59,380 nt of DNA from Sporolituus thermophilus DSM 23256 (GTDB lineage Bacteria > Bacillota > Negativicutes > Sporomusales > Thermosinaceae): positions 1 to 59,380 of the forward strand of contig NZ_FNBU01000018.1 in the NCBI RefSeq assembly GCF_900102435.1, written 5' to 3'. Numbering within the stretch: position 1 is the stretch's first letter; each line of letters starts with the position of its first letter. Below are positions 49,000-59,181 of this stretch, piece after piece. Both the position numbers and the translations under genes were made by a program. The notes under the pieces are model-generated. The model saw only the letters and a list, made by a program, of their open reading frames with translations, did no database searches and was not told the origin of the DNA.

Positions 49000-49344
49000 G
49001 TGTCAGGCTTTTTGCTGCGCATTATCATCAACGCGGTGGTGCTCTTTTTCGTGACCATCCAGTTGCCGGGTATTTTTGTCGATACCTTGGGCAGCACCTT
49101 ACTGGGGGCGGCCATTGTCGGGATTGCCAATGCGGCAATTCGTCCGCTGGCGTCGTTGGCATCGTTGCCGTTTAATACTCTCACGCTGGGAAGTTTGACG
49201 TTTATCACCAATTTATTCACGCCGCTGATGGTGGCGAAAACGCTGCCTGGCGTGCAAATCTCCAGCATGGTGGCGTCCCTCACCGGGATTTTGCTTATGA
49301 CGGTGTGTAGTTACACGGTGACGAAGATGATTCGCGACCGCTAA
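49000..49344 (+). CDS. YvlD-like / phage-holin-4_2 family membrane protein
   Basis: This 114-residue integral membrane protein has four predicted helices: LLRIIINAVVLFFVTIQ, LLGAAIVGIANAAIRPL, LGSLTFITNLFTPLMV and the C-terminal SLTGILLMTVCSYTV. The IANAAIRPLASLASLPFNTLTLG segment is the family hallmark. Such proteins are common chromosomal genes in Firmicutes (YvlD) with suspected envelope-stress roles, not evidence of a prophage. GTG 49000 is chosen because AAGGAGG lies eight bases before it. It has its own promoter and terminator. Confidence 0.85.
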   Translation: MSGFLLRIIINAVVLFFVTIQLPGIFVDTLGSTLLGAAIVGIANAAIRPLASLASLPFNTLTLGSLTFITNLFTPLMVAKTLPGVQISSMVASLTGILLMTVCSYTVTKMIRDR

Positions 49345-49354
49345 AAACCATCAA

Positions 49355-49381
49355 GGCACCTCGAGTCGGGGTGCTTTTTTG
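49355..49381 (+). terminator. Intrinsic terminator after the YvlD-like gene
   Basis: GGCACC (49355-49360) pairs with GGTGC (49370-49374), followed by TTTTTT. Confidence 0.75.
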
Positions 49382-49394
49382 CTATTTCGTTACA

Positions 49395-49685
49395 TTGAAC
49401 CACAAAGATAATCATGCCAATAAATTGGCACCACAAAGGCATGAAAAGTAAGTTTATGAACTAATCTCGCGCGACAACTGTCGCGCGCGTAGCCCTTTGC
49501 GTTCTTCGCGGCCTTTGCGGTTTTACGTTTTTCAGGGTAGTACACAAAGTTACGCAAAGTTGTTTACTATGTGAATGTTTAACAACAGAGATATCATGTC
49601 TTCAATTCGATATGAGTCCGCCGCGACAACTGTCGCGGACGTGACCCTTCGCGTTCTTCGCGGCCTTTGTGGTTTTGTTATTTAG
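49395..49685 (-). repeat. R1 repeat, long inverted copy (two units)
   Basis: The unit at 49395-49526 mirrors the 21140-21272 copy almost exactly. A second, diverged unit (49570-49685) has CCGCGACAGTTGTCGCGG, changed on both arms so that the palindrome is kept. Confidence 0.85.
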
Positions 49686-49722
49686 GATAGAAGGTTAATT
49701 TTTTGGCAGAGGAGTTTAGGAT

Positions 49723-50541
49723 ATGTCGATTAAACTAATCGCCGTTGACTTGGATGACACATTGCTGGACAATTCACTGGCCGTATCGGCGCGGGCGCGG
49801 GAAGCGATCGCCCAGGCGGTGGCGCAGGGCATCACCGTGACGGTGGCGACCGGGCGCATGTATCGCTCGGCCTTGCCGTATGCCCGCCAGCTTGGCCTCG
49901 ATGTGCCGCTTATCACCTACAACGGGGCGCTCATCAAGGCCGCCTTGTCGGGCGAAGTGCTGCTGCACCGCCCGCTGGCGGAAGACGTGGCCCACGAGGT
50001 GTTGGCGTTTTCCCGCCAGCGGGGCTGGTACATCCAGGTCTATCTGGATGACGTCTTGTATGTGACCGAACTGAACGAACGGGCGCTTTATTATGAAACA
50101 ATAGCCGGGGTTAAAGCCGTGCCGGTCGGGGACAGGCTGTACGACCTGCCGGGTGCGCCGACCAAGCTGCTGGTGATGGCCGAACCGGCGGATATCCTGC
50201 GCATCCAGGAAGAAGTGCAAGCCCGGTTTGGCGACCGGCTGTATGCGGTGGTGTCCAAGCCCAATTATCTGGAAATGGTTCACCCGGCAGTAAACAAGGG
50301 GGCGGCGCTGGCGTTTCTGGCGGAAATGCTGGGCATTAGCCGCGACGAGGTCATGGCCATCGGCGACTCGCACAACGACCTCGACATGCTCGAATATGCC
50401 GGCTTCGGCGTGGCCATGGGCAACGCTTCCGAACGCGTCAAGGCCGTGGCCCAGGCGGTTACCCGCGGCAACGACGAAGACGGCGTGGCCGAAGCAATCG
50501 AGAAAATACTGGGGTCAGGCTTGACTTATTTTAAAAATTGA
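49723..50541 (+). CDS. HAD-superfamily phosphatase, Cof type
   Basis: This 272-residue hydrolase has motif I DLDDTLLD (residues 9-16), motif II TYNGAL region, motif III Lys in NKGAAL and motif IV GDSHNDLDML, with a Cof-type cap between. It probably dephosphorylates sugar phosphates or similar small metabolites. The last residues (LGSGLTYFKN, stop) are encoded by an R2 repeat, replacing the usual end of the protein. The start ATG follows GAGGAG by about ten bases. R1 repeats lie on both sides. Confidence 0.92.
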   Translation: MSIKLIAVDLDDTLLDNSLAVSARAREAIAQAVAQGITVTVATGRMYRSALPYARQLGLDVPLITYNGALIKAALSGEVLLHRPLAEDVAHEVLAFSRQRGWYIQVYLDDVLYVTELNERALYYETIAGVKAVPVGDRLYDLPGAPTKLLVMAEPADILRIQEEVQARFGDRLYAVVSKPNYLEMVHPAVNKGAALAFLAEMLGISRDEVMAIGDSHNDLDMLEYAGFGVAMGNASERVKAVAQAVTRGNDEDGVAEAIEKILGSGLTYFKN

Positions 50542-50552
50542 CTTATTTTCAG
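50513..50552 (+). repeat. R2 repeat, full copy on a gene end
   Basis: GGGTCAGGCTTGACTTATTT then TAAAAATTGACTTATTTT. It supplies the last eight codons and the TGA of the HAD gene. Confidence 0.75.
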
Positions 50553-50587
50553 CGCGTTCACCGCACTTGTCGCTATGACAATAAAAG

Positions 50588-50660
50588 GTTTAAACCATTT
50601 ATTTATTTTCATTATTTGTGGTGCCAATTTATTGGCGTAAATATCTTTACGGCTTGATTA
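50588..50660 (+). repeat. R1 repeat, right-end fragment
   Basis: ATTTGTGGTGCCAATTTATTGGC followed by ATATCTTTACGGCTTGATTA, the right-hand third of the element. Confidence 0.65.
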
Positions 50661-50685
50661 AAAAGGCTGTTCTTGTACGCCAATG

Positions 50686-51861
50686 CTAGCTAGCGGCGGT
50701 TGACTGGAAATAATCCAGCACAGTCTGGACCAGCACTCGCACACCGATGCCGATGGCGGTTTCGTCAAAATCGAAGCGGGGATGGTGGCCGGGATAGGGA
50801 AAGGCTTCGCCGCCGGAGCCGATGCGGAAAAAGGCGGCCGGCGCCGCCTGGGCGAAGTAGGCGAAGTCTTCGCCGCCCATGCTGGGGCCAAGGCGGACGA
50901 CATTGCCGGGACCGACAACGCGGGCCGCGCTTGCTTCGATTAGGGCGGTCAGGGCGTGATCGGTGATAAGGGGCGGGTAGCCCGGATTGCAAACGAACTC
51001 GTAAGCGGCGCCGTGCGCCGCGGTAACGCCGCTGACAATCTGTTCAATTTTGGTCGGCAGCACCGCCCGTAGCTGTTCAGACAGCGTCCTGACCGTACCC
51101 CAGAGTTCGACCCGGTCGGCGATGACATTATTGGCGTAACCGCCGCGGATGCTGCCGATGGTGACCACGGCGGCGTCCAGGGGGCTGATTTGCCGGCTGA
51201 CAACGGTCTGGAGGGCGGTAACGACCTGCGCGGCAACGACAACGGCATCAACCGTCTGGTGGGGGTGAGCGCCATGGCCGCCTTGGCCGACAATGGTGAT
51301 TTTAATTTCATCGGTAGCGGCGCACGTCTGGCCGTAACTCAGGCCAATTTGTCCGGCGGGCAGGGAGTTATACAGATGAAAGCCGAAGACGGCTTCCACT
51401 TCCGGCGCGGTCAGTACGCCCGCGGCAATCATGGGTTGGGCGCCGCCAGGGCCTTCTTCGGCCGGCTGGAAAATAAACTTTACCGAGCCGGGCAGGTGGT
51501 GGCGCAGGCGCTGCAGCACCAAGGCCGCACCCAGCGCGATGGCCATATGGCCGTCATGGCCGCAGGCATGCATGACATTAGGTACCGTCGAGGCATAGGG
51601 GGCTTGGCTCTGCTCCTGGATGGGCAGAGCGTCCATATCGGCTCGCACGGCTACCGTCCGCGGGCCGACGCCGCGGATCAGGCCGGTGACGCCGGTCAGG
51701 GCAACGCCGGTTTTGACTTCCAGGCCGGCCGAGACCAGGGTGGAAGCAATTACCTCGGCCGTGCGAACTTCCTGAAAAGCCAGCTCCGGGTAGCGGTGGA
51801 GCTGGCGCCTGATGGCAATCAGCGTGGGCAGATATTCGTCGACAAGATAATGCCAGTTCAT
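50686..51861 (-). CDS. M20 family amidohydrolase/carboxypeptidase
   Basis: This 391-residue metal-dependent amidohydrolase of the M20D (hippurate hydrolase / N-acyl amino-acid deacylase) type has RRQLHRYPELAFQE, VRADMDALPI, MHACGHDGHMA and QPAEEGPGGA, with the dimerisation domain in the middle and GGEDFAYF near the end. It hydrolyses N-acyl or aminoacyl conjugates; the substrate is not determined. The start at 51861 follows AGGAGGTCAGGCT. An in-frame extension upstream reads the heptamer array and is rejected. Confidence 0.92.
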   Translation of the reverse strand: MNWHYLVDEYLPTLIAIRRQLHRYPELAFQEVRTAEVIASTLVSAGLEVKTGVALTGVTGLIRGVGPRTVAVRADMDALPIQEQSQAPYASTVPNVMHACGHDGHMAIALGAALVLQRLRHHLPGSVKFIFQPAEEGPGGAQPMIAAGVLTAPEVEAVFGFHLYNSLPAGQIGLSYGQTCAATDEIKITIVGQGGHGAHPHQTVDAVVVAAQVVTALQTVVSRQISPLDAAVVTIGSIRGGYANNVIADRVELWGTVRTLSEQLRAVLPTKIEQIVSGVTAAHGAAYEFVCNPGYPPLITDHALTALIEASAARVVGPGNVVRLGPSMGGEDFAYFAQAAPAAFFRIGSGGEAFPYPGHHPRFDFDETAIGIGVRVLVQTVLDYFQSTAAS

Positions 51862-51948
51862 AGCCTGACCTCCTGCGTATGATATGGGTAATTTATATGC
51901 AGCGGTTGCCGGCTTAAATACCGGTGTTGCCATGGAAATAGAAATTGG

Positions 51949-51998
51949 TATGAGGTATGAGGTATGAGGTATGAGGTATGAGGTATGAGGTATGAGGG
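51949..51998 (+). repeat. R4 heptamer tandem array
   Basis: About seven perfect GGTATGA units between the divergent M20 and glycerate kinase genes. Confidence 0.9.
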
Positions 51999-52092
51999 GC
52001 ATAGCTCTTGCGGTTTTATACAGTTTTGCAGGAATATTCTGGAGGACGGCCAATATTCATAATCCAGGATATTTTGCGAAAGGTGTGAATTT

Positions 52093-53241
52093 ATGCGTGT
52101 AGTGATTGCTCCCGATTCGTTTAAAGGCAGCGTGTCGGCGCTGGGCGTGGCCAACGCCGTGGCGAACGGGGTGCGGGCCGTTTTTCCCGATGCCGAAATC
52201 ATCAAGGTACCAATTGCCGACGGTGGCGAAGGTACGGTAGAAGCACTGGTGACGGCGACCGGCGGGCAAATCGTGACCCGCGAAGTCGTTGGGCCGCTCG
52301 GCGAGCCGGTGATGGCCCATTGGGGCGTTTTGGGCGATGGCGATACGGCGGTTATTGAAATGGCGGCGGCGTCCGGCCTGACCCTGGTGCCGAAAGAAAA
52401 GCGCGATCCCCGCATTGCTACCACCTATGGCACCGGCCAGCTTATTAAGACCGTTCTCGACCGGGGCATCCGCAAAATTATTATCGGCATCGGCGGCAGC
52501 GCCACCAATGACGGCGGAACGGGTATGGCCAAAGCCCTGGGGGCACGGTTTTTGGACGCGAGTGGCCAGGAACTGCCGCCCGGTGGGGCCGCCCTGGCCA
52601 AATTGGCCAAAATCGACCTGAGCGGCCTGGACGAACGGCTGCGCACCACGACCATCCTCGTGGCCTGCGATGTCGACAACCCGCTGTGCGGACCGCGCGG
52701 CGCCTCGGCCGTCTACGGGCCGCAAAAAGGTGCCACACCCGAAATGATTCAAGAGCTGGACGCGGCGCTAAAAAATTTTGCCGCCGTGGCTACTGCCGCG
52801 ACCGGTAAAGATGTGGCCGACTATCCGGGGGCGGGGGCGGCCGGCGGCCTGGGGGCCGGGTTGCTCTTCTTCACCAACGCCCAGCTGCGCCCCGGGGTGG
52901 AGATTGTTCTGGAGACGACCGGCTTTGCTTCCCTTGTTGCCACCGCCGACCTGGTGATCACCGGAGAAGGGCGCACCGATTTCCAGACCGCTTACGGCAA
53001 GGCGCCGGTCGGTGTGGCCAAAGTGGCGAAGCAGTACGGCGTGCCGGTTGTCTGTCTGTCCGGCGGCCTGGGTGACGGCGCCGAGGATGTCCTGGCCCAG
53101 GGTGTGGACGCGCTGATGAGCGTGGTGCCGCAGCCGATGGCGCTGGACGAATGCATGGCCCATGGCGCGGAGCTTATCGAGCAGGCGGCCGCCCGCCTGT
53201 GTCGACTGGTAAAAGTAGGCCTGACGTTGAGCGCAAGATAA
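52093..53241 (+). CDS. Glycerate kinase (GlxK/GarK family)
   Basis: This 382-residue enzyme phosphorylates glycerate, giving 2-phosphoglycerate in the type I family. The N-terminus MRVVIAPDSFKGSVSALGVA and PIADGGEGTVEAL, GIGGSATNDGGTGMA, GAGAAGGLGAGLLFF and GEGRTDFQTAYGKAPVGVA are all family motifs. It is a single gene with its own terminator, divergent from the M20 gene. Its 5' region holds an R4 array and no clear regulator site. Confidence 0.95.
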   Translation: MRVVIAPDSFKGSVSALGVANAVANGVRAVFPDAEIIKVPIADGGEGTVEALVTATGGQIVTREVVGPLGEPVMAHWGVLGDGDTAVIEMAAASGLTLVPKEKRDPRIATTYGTGQLIKTVLDRGIRKIIIGIGGSATNDGGTGMAKALGARFLDASGQELPPGGAALAKLAKIDLSGLDERLRTTTILVACDVDNPLCGPRGASAVYGPQKGATPEMIQELDAALKNFAAVATAATGKDVADYPGAGAAGGLGAGLLFFTNAQLRPGVEIVLETTGFASLVATADLVITGEGRTDFQTAYGKAPVGVAKVAKQYGVPVVCLSGGLGDGAEDVLAQGVDALMSVVPQPMALDECMAHGAELIEQAAARLCRLVKVGLTLSAR

Positions 53242-53246
53242 TGGTA

Positions 53247-53272
53247 AAAGAGGGTAAACGCCCTCTTTTTTT
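53247..53272 (+). terminator. Intrinsic terminator of glycerate kinase
   Basis: AAAGAGGG (53247-53254) pairs with CCCTCTTT (53261-53268) with a T tract. Confidence 0.9.
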
Positions 53273-53273
53273 C

Positions 53274-53302
53274 TTTACAAACTCTCCCAGGCGGTGTATA
53301 GT
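53274..53302 (+). promoter_or_regulatory. Sigma-A promoter of the biotin operon
   Basis: TTTACA (53274-53279) and TATAGT (53297-53302), spaced 17 bases, directly before the BirA operator. Confidence 0.75.
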
Positions 53303-53306
53303 AATA

Positions 53307-53339
53307 TTGTTAACGCTTGTATGGTTTTAGCGTTAACAA
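53307..53339. promoter_or_regulatory. BirA operator of the biotin operon
   Basis: Perfect inverted repeat TTGTTAACGC (53307-53316) and GCGTTAACAA (53330-53339) with a 13-base spacer. This is the known Firmicute BirA box. It covers the predicted transcription start, so biotinyl-AMP-bound BirA should block initiation. Confidence 0.9.
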
Positions 53340-53355
53340 ATATTTTGACTAGATG

Positions 53356-53383
53356 GTTAACTGGTTAATTTAAAACAGTTAAC
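53356..53383. promoter_or_regulatory. Second GTTAAC pair, possible weak BirA site
   Basis: GTTAAC at 53356-53361 and 53378-53383 with 16 bases between, and GGTTAA inside. It lies in the leader just before the bioB ribosome site. Confidence 0.35.
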
Positions 53384-53404
53384 ATTAAGCGTCTGTGAGG
53401 AGGC

Positions 53405-54400
53405 ATGACCATGGACTTGATTTTGGACTTAGCCCACAAGGTACTAGACGGCGGCCAGCTTACCATGGCGGAGGCGCTGGCGCTGGCGCGGACGCCGGAC
53501 AGCGACCTGCCGGTGCTGCTGGCGATGGCCGATAAAATCCGCCAGCATTATGTGGGCGACGGCGTGGACCTGTGCGCCATTGTTAACGGCCGCTCCGGCA
53601 TGTGTCCCGAAAACTGTGCTTTCTGCGCCCAATCGGCCCATCACCGGGCGCAGGTGCAAGTATACTCCCTACTGCCCGAGGACGAACTGGTGGCCGCGGC
53701 CAAACAGGCCGAGGCGAATGGCGCGCTGCGGTTCGCCATCGTAACCAGCGGGCGGGGGATGGAGGATGACGACGAATTTCCGAAAATTGTCCGCGCTCTG
53801 GCCCGCATCAAACGGGAAACACGGCTGAAGGTGTGTTGTTCGCTGGGCACGCTGTCGCGGGAAAACGCTGAGGCTTTGGCAGCGGCCGGCGTTAGCCGCT
53901 ACCATCATAATGTCGAGACCAGCCGGAGTTTTTACCCGCAGATCTGCAGCACCCACAGCTATGACGACCGGGTGGCTACCATTGCCGTCGCCAAGGCAGC
54001 GGGGATGGAGGTGTGCTCCGGCGGTATCATTGGTCTAGGCGAAACGATGGAGCAGCGGCTGGAGATGGCCTTTGAACTGCGCGGCTACGGCGTTGACGCC
54101 GTCCCCATCAACATCCTCAATCCCATTCCGGGCACCGCCCTGGCGCACCAGCCGCCCCTGCCGCCGCGGGAAATCCTCAAAACTTTTGCCCTGTTCCGCT
54201 TTATTTTGCCCACATGCGGCATCCGCACGGCCGGCGGCCGCGAGGTAAACCTGCGCGATTTGCAGTCCCTTGGTTTAATGAGCGGCATTAGCGGCATGCT
54301 GATCGGCGGTTATCTTACCACCGGCGGGCGGGCCTCAGCCGACGACCTGCAGATGATCCGCGACCTCGGCCGGCAGCCGCTGTCGGCGCGGGAGGTCTAA
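53405..54400 (+). CDS. bioB: Biotin synthase
   Basis: This 331-residue radical-SAM enzyme inserts sulfur into dethiobiotin. The [4Fe-4S] motif is CPENCAFC (Cys67, Cys71, Cys74). The TSGRG, VCCSLGTL, HHNVETS and NILNPIPGTAL segments and the conserved Arg region (LPTCGIRTAGGREVNLRDLQ) support it. Length is normal. ATG 53405 follows GAGGAGG; the next ATG six bases later is possible. First gene of a tightly packed operon: bioB, membrane protein, bioW, bioF, bioD, bioA. Confidence 0.95.
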   Translation: MTMDLILDLAHKVLDGGQLTMAEALALARTPDSDLPVLLAMADKIRQHYVGDGVDLCAIVNGRSGMCPENCAFCAQSAHHRAQVQVYSLLPEDELVAAAKQAEANGALRFAIVTSGRGMEDDDEFPKIVRALARIKRETRLKVCCSLGTLSRENAEALAAAGVSRYHHNVETSRSFYPQICSTHSYDDRVATIAVAKAAGMEVCSGGIIGLGETMEQRLEMAFELRGYGVDAVPINILNPIPGTALAHQPPLPPREILKTFALFRFILPTCGIRTAGGREVNLRDLQSLGLMSGISGMLIGGYLTTGGRASADDLQMIRDLGRQPLSAREV

Positions 54401-54402
54401 CC

Positions 54403-54897
54403 ATGGGCGGCGCGCGGACGCTTGCCCAAACCGGCCTCTTGGCGGCGTTCATCGCCGTCACCGGCGCGATCAAGCTTCCCGGCCTGGTTCCCGGCACCGA
54501 GTTTCAGCTGTCGGCGCCGCTAGCCGTGGCCATCTGCAGTGTTTTCGGCTTTAAACGCTACATAATAGCCGGGATTCTGGCCAGTGCCGCCGGTTTGGTC
54601 CTTGGCACGCAGACGCTGCTTAATGTCTTTATCGCCATGGTCTTCCGCCTGACGGTTGGGCTAATGCTGACGACCTTCGGCACTGCCTGGCCGGTGGTCA
54701 CGTTGGCCGGGCCGGTCGGCTCGGCGGTAGCCCGGCTGGCACTTGGCATTTTCTTGGGCAAGGCGGTTATCCCGATACTGGCGGCGGCAGTGCCAGGTAT
54801 GATTTATACGGCCGTGACGGCCTGGCCGCTGACCATGCTGTTAAAACGGGCAAAAAACCAAACCGAAAGGATGCTGGCCCATGCTGTACAGCGTTAG
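54403..54897 (+). CDS. Unrecognised membrane protein in the biotin operon, candidate ECF-type S component
   Basis: This 164-residue, very hydrophobic protein has five or six predicted helices and ends in a short cationic tail (LLKRAKNQTERM). It starts three bases after bioB and overlaps bioW by 17 bases, so it belongs to the BirA-controlled operon. Helix 1 carries an AxxxA pattern (Ala14-Ala18 in LLAAFIAV), known in ECF transporter substrate subunits for docking to EcfT. It does not look like BioY by its motifs. Since BioW needs free pimelate, uptake of pimelate or a biotin precursor is a reasonable guess, not shown. Confidence 0.6.
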   Translation: MGGARTLAQTGLLAAFIAVTGAIKLPGLVPGTEFQLSAPLAVAICSVFGFKRYIIAGILASAAGLVLGTQTLLNVFIAMVFRLTVGLMLTTFGTAWPVVTLAGPVGSAVARLALGIFLGKAVIPILAAAVPGMIYTAVTAWPLTMLLKRAKNQTERMLAHAVQR

Positions 54898-55657
54898 GAT
54901 GCGCGCCGCCCAGGGCGGCGCCCATGAGGCGGGCGGACGCCATATTTCCGGGGCCGAACGGATAGCCGGCGCCGGCGACCTGGCCGCCCTGGCAGCGGCG
55001 ATGGTGACGCGGGCGCTGTCGCACAGCCGGGGACGGGCCGACTTTATTAATATTACCGTCGAAGCAATAAATGAAGAAAATGTCTGCCGCGTGCCGCTGC
55101 TGCCGGTCACGACGGTAGCCGTTCCCGACGTTCATGCCGGGCGTGAGGCGGCGGTTGCTCAGCTGATCAAAGCCGGTGTTGCTCCCGCGGCGGCCCGGCA
55201 GGGCCTGGCGGCCCTGCTGGGCCTGGCCGACAGTATGCGTGGCGCCATGCTGGTTTGCGCGGAGTCTGGCCGCCGACTGGACAATACGGCGATGCGCGGT
55301 GTCCGCGTGTCGCGCATGGATGCCGTCGACCCGGCCGGACTGACGGCTGTTCTTAGCCGCCGGGGGCTGGACAACGCCCATGTGCGGGAAGCGCTGGTGC
55401 TGGCGGCCAAGGTGGCTGCCGCTCCCGGCGTGGTCGCCGAACTGTGCTGGTCCGACGACCCGGAGTACACGGCCGGCTATGTGGCGAGCAAAGACGGCTA
55501 CTATCGTTTTCCCTACTTGAAACCGTATGGGTCGCCGGTGGGCGGGCGGGTCTTTTTTGTCACGCCCGGCAGTGATCTGACGGCGCTGATTGAATATTTG
55601 GAGCGTCAGCCCGTGTTGGTGACGGTGCCGGAGGAGGCGAGCGAATGCAGTTTCTGA
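54881..55657 (+). CDS. bioW: 6-carboxyhexanoate--CoA ligase (pimeloyl-CoA synthetase)
   Basis: This 258-residue enzyme activates pimelate to pimeloyl-CoA. It starts LYSVRMRAAQGGAHEAGGRHISGAERI, matching BioW, with SHSRGRADFINITVE, GVRVSRMD, HVREALVLAAKVA and GGRVFFV further on. It overlaps both neighbours (17 bases with the membrane gene, 13 with bioF). The presence of bioW and absence of bioC/bioH means the pathway begins with free pimelate. Confidence 0.93.
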   Translation: MLYSVRMRAAQGGAHEAGGRHISGAERIAGAGDLAALAAAMVTRALSHSRGRADFINITVEAINEENVCRVPLLPVTTVAVPDVHAGREAAVAQLIKAGVAPAAARQGLAALLGLADSMRGAMLVCAESGRRLDNTAMRGVRVSRMDAVDPAGLTAVLSRRGLDNAHVREALVLAAKVAAAPGVVAELCWSDDPEYTAGYVASKDGYYRFPYLKPYGSPVGGRVFFVTPGSDLTALIEYLERQPVLVTVPEEASECSF

Positions 55658-56817
55658 CCGAGGCGCTGGCCGCAATAAAACGGCATGGCTTGTACCGGCA
55701 GATTCCTGATTACGACCCGGTCGATGCCACCCATGTGATGGAAGGCGGCCGGCGGTATTTAATGCTGGCGTCCAATAATTACCTGGGACTGACCCATGAC
55801 CCTGCTGTCCGCGAGGCGGCGGCCGCGGCCGCCTTGCGGTATGGCGCCGGTTCCGGCGGCGCCCGGCTGACGACCGGCAGCCACCCCCTGTTTGCCGAAC
55901 TGGAGCGGGAGTTGGCGGCGTTCAAAGGGACGGAGGCGGCGCTGGTGTTCAATACCGGCTATATGGCCAATGTGGGCGTCATCAGCGCTTTGGCCGGGCC
56001 GGGCGACGTTATTTTCAGCGATGAGCTCAATCACGCCAGCATCATCGACGGCTGCCGGCTGGCCCGGGCCAAGGTGGTGATTTACCGCCACGCCGATGCC
56101 GGCCACCTGGCCGAATGCCTGGCGACAACGCCGTGCACCGGCCGTCGCCTGATTGTTACCGACGGCGTGTTCAGTATGGACGGCGATATTGCGCCCCTGG
56201 ACCAAATCGTGCCACTGGCCGAGCGATATGACGCCCTCGTCATGGTGGACGATGCCCATGCCACCGGTGTCATCGGCCCGGGCGGCCGCGGGACGGCCGC
56301 CCACTTCGGGCTCAAGGGGCGGGTGCATATTGAAATGGGCACGCTGAGCAAGGCGCTGGCGGCCGAAGGCGGCTATGTGGCCGGCCGGCGCGAGCTAATT
56401 GATTATCTGGTTAATAAAGCGCGCAGTTTTATATTTTCCACCGCCCTCGCCCCGGCGACGGTGGCGGCGGCCACGGCGGCGCTCAGGCAGCTGGCCGTCC
56501 GGTCCGACCTGGTGGAACGGCTCCTGGCTAACGCCCGGTTTCTGCGCGACCGCTTAAACGAAGCGGGCATTGACGTTGCGGCGAGTCCTACCGCCATCAT
56601 TCCCATTATCGTCGGCGAGGCAGACGCGGCGGTGACTATGGCCCGCAGCCTCAAACAAGCCGGCCTGATTGTTTCCGCCATCCGGCCGCCGACCGTCCCG
56701 CCCGGCGCCAGCCGGCTTCGCCTGACGGTATCGGCGGCGCATTCCAGGGAAGAACTGGCGGCGGCCGCCGCGCACATTATTGCCGCCGGACGGCGACTGG
56801 GAATTGTGAAGGAGTGA
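55645..56817 (+). CDS. bioF: 8-amino-7-oxononanoate synthase
   Basis: This 390-residue PLP enzyme condenses pimeloyl-CoA with alanine. Motifs: LASNNYLGLTHDPAVREA, GSGGARLTTGSHPLFAELE, DELNHASIIDGCRLA, DDAHATGVIGPGGRGT and the PLP lysine in MGTLSKALAAEGGYVAG. The ATG overlaps the bioW end, with GGAGGAGG upstream. All catalytic features are present. Confidence 0.95.
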   Translation: MQFLTEALAAIKRHGLYRQIPDYDPVDATHVMEGGRRYLMLASNNYLGLTHDPAVREAAAAAALRYGAGSGGARLTTGSHPLFAELERELAAFKGTEAALVFNTGYMANVGVISALAGPGDVIFSDELNHASIIDGCRLARAKVVIYRHADAGHLAECLATTPCTGRRLIVTDGVFSMDGDIAPLDQIVPLAERYDALVMVDDAHATGVIGPGGRGTAAHFGLKGRVHIEMGTLSKALAAEGGYVAGRRELIDYLVNKARSFIFSTALAPATVAAATAALRQLAVRSDLVERLLANARFLRDRLNEAGIDVAASPTAIIPIIVGEADAAVTMARSLKQAGLIVSAIRPPTVPPGASRLRLTVSAAHSREELAAAAAHIIAAGRRLGIVKE

Positions 56818-58897
<2,080 letters not shown>

Positions 58898-58898
58898 T

Positions 58899-58945
58899 GG
58901 GAAAATGGAGAATGGAAAGTGGAAAGTAATAAGTGGAAAGGGTAA
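58899..58945 (+). repeat. R5 purine-rich repeat after bioA
   Basis: GGGAAAATGGAGAATGGAAA with several GGAAAGT blocks, immediately after the bioA stop. Confidence 0.6.
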
Positions 58946-58952
58946 ATAGTAA

Positions 58953-58998
58953 AAAACCGCAGGGGACGCTGCTCCGTGTCCTCGGCGGTTTTATTTTT
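58953..58998 (+). terminator. R1-like hairpin acting as bioA terminator
   Basis: AAAACCGC (58953-58960) pairs with GCGGTTTT (58985-58992). Inside, GGGGAC pairs with GTCCTC. A T-rich tract follows. The outer arms equal the R1 ends, so it looks like a minimal R1 element; a second CGCGGTTGAAT remnant continues to 59036. Confidence 0.65.
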
Positions 58999-59117
58999 GT
59001 GACTTTTTACGCCCTTGCGTTCCGCGGTTGAATAGACGGCCTTATTCTTCGGGAAGCCGGCTTAGCCGAGGACGTTAGTGTAAAATTACTGTAGGATTTT
59101 TGAGGAAGAAAAAAGAA

Positions 59118-59181
59118 GAAGACATCACCATCCTTCGACGGGATGAGTAATCCAAAAAGATTACCCAGGGGTGATGTCTTC
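59118..59181 (+). promoter_or_regulatory. Hairpin hiding the transposase ribosome site
   Basis: GAAGACATCACC (59118-59129) pairs with GGTGATGTCTTC (59170-59181); inside, GTAATC (59147) pairs with GATTAC (59159). The likely ribosome site AGGGGTGAT lies in the 3' arm, one step before the ATG at 59182. Confidence 0.6.

Noticed and set aside
49000-49344. Prophage holin
   Set aside because: The family name includes 'phage holin', but no other phage genes are near and YvlD-like proteins are ordinary chromosomal genes.
51862-52053. N-terminal extension of the M20 enzyme with repeated PHTSYLI residues
   Set aside because: It is a translation of the R4 heptamer array; the ribosome site and family alignment place the start at 51861.
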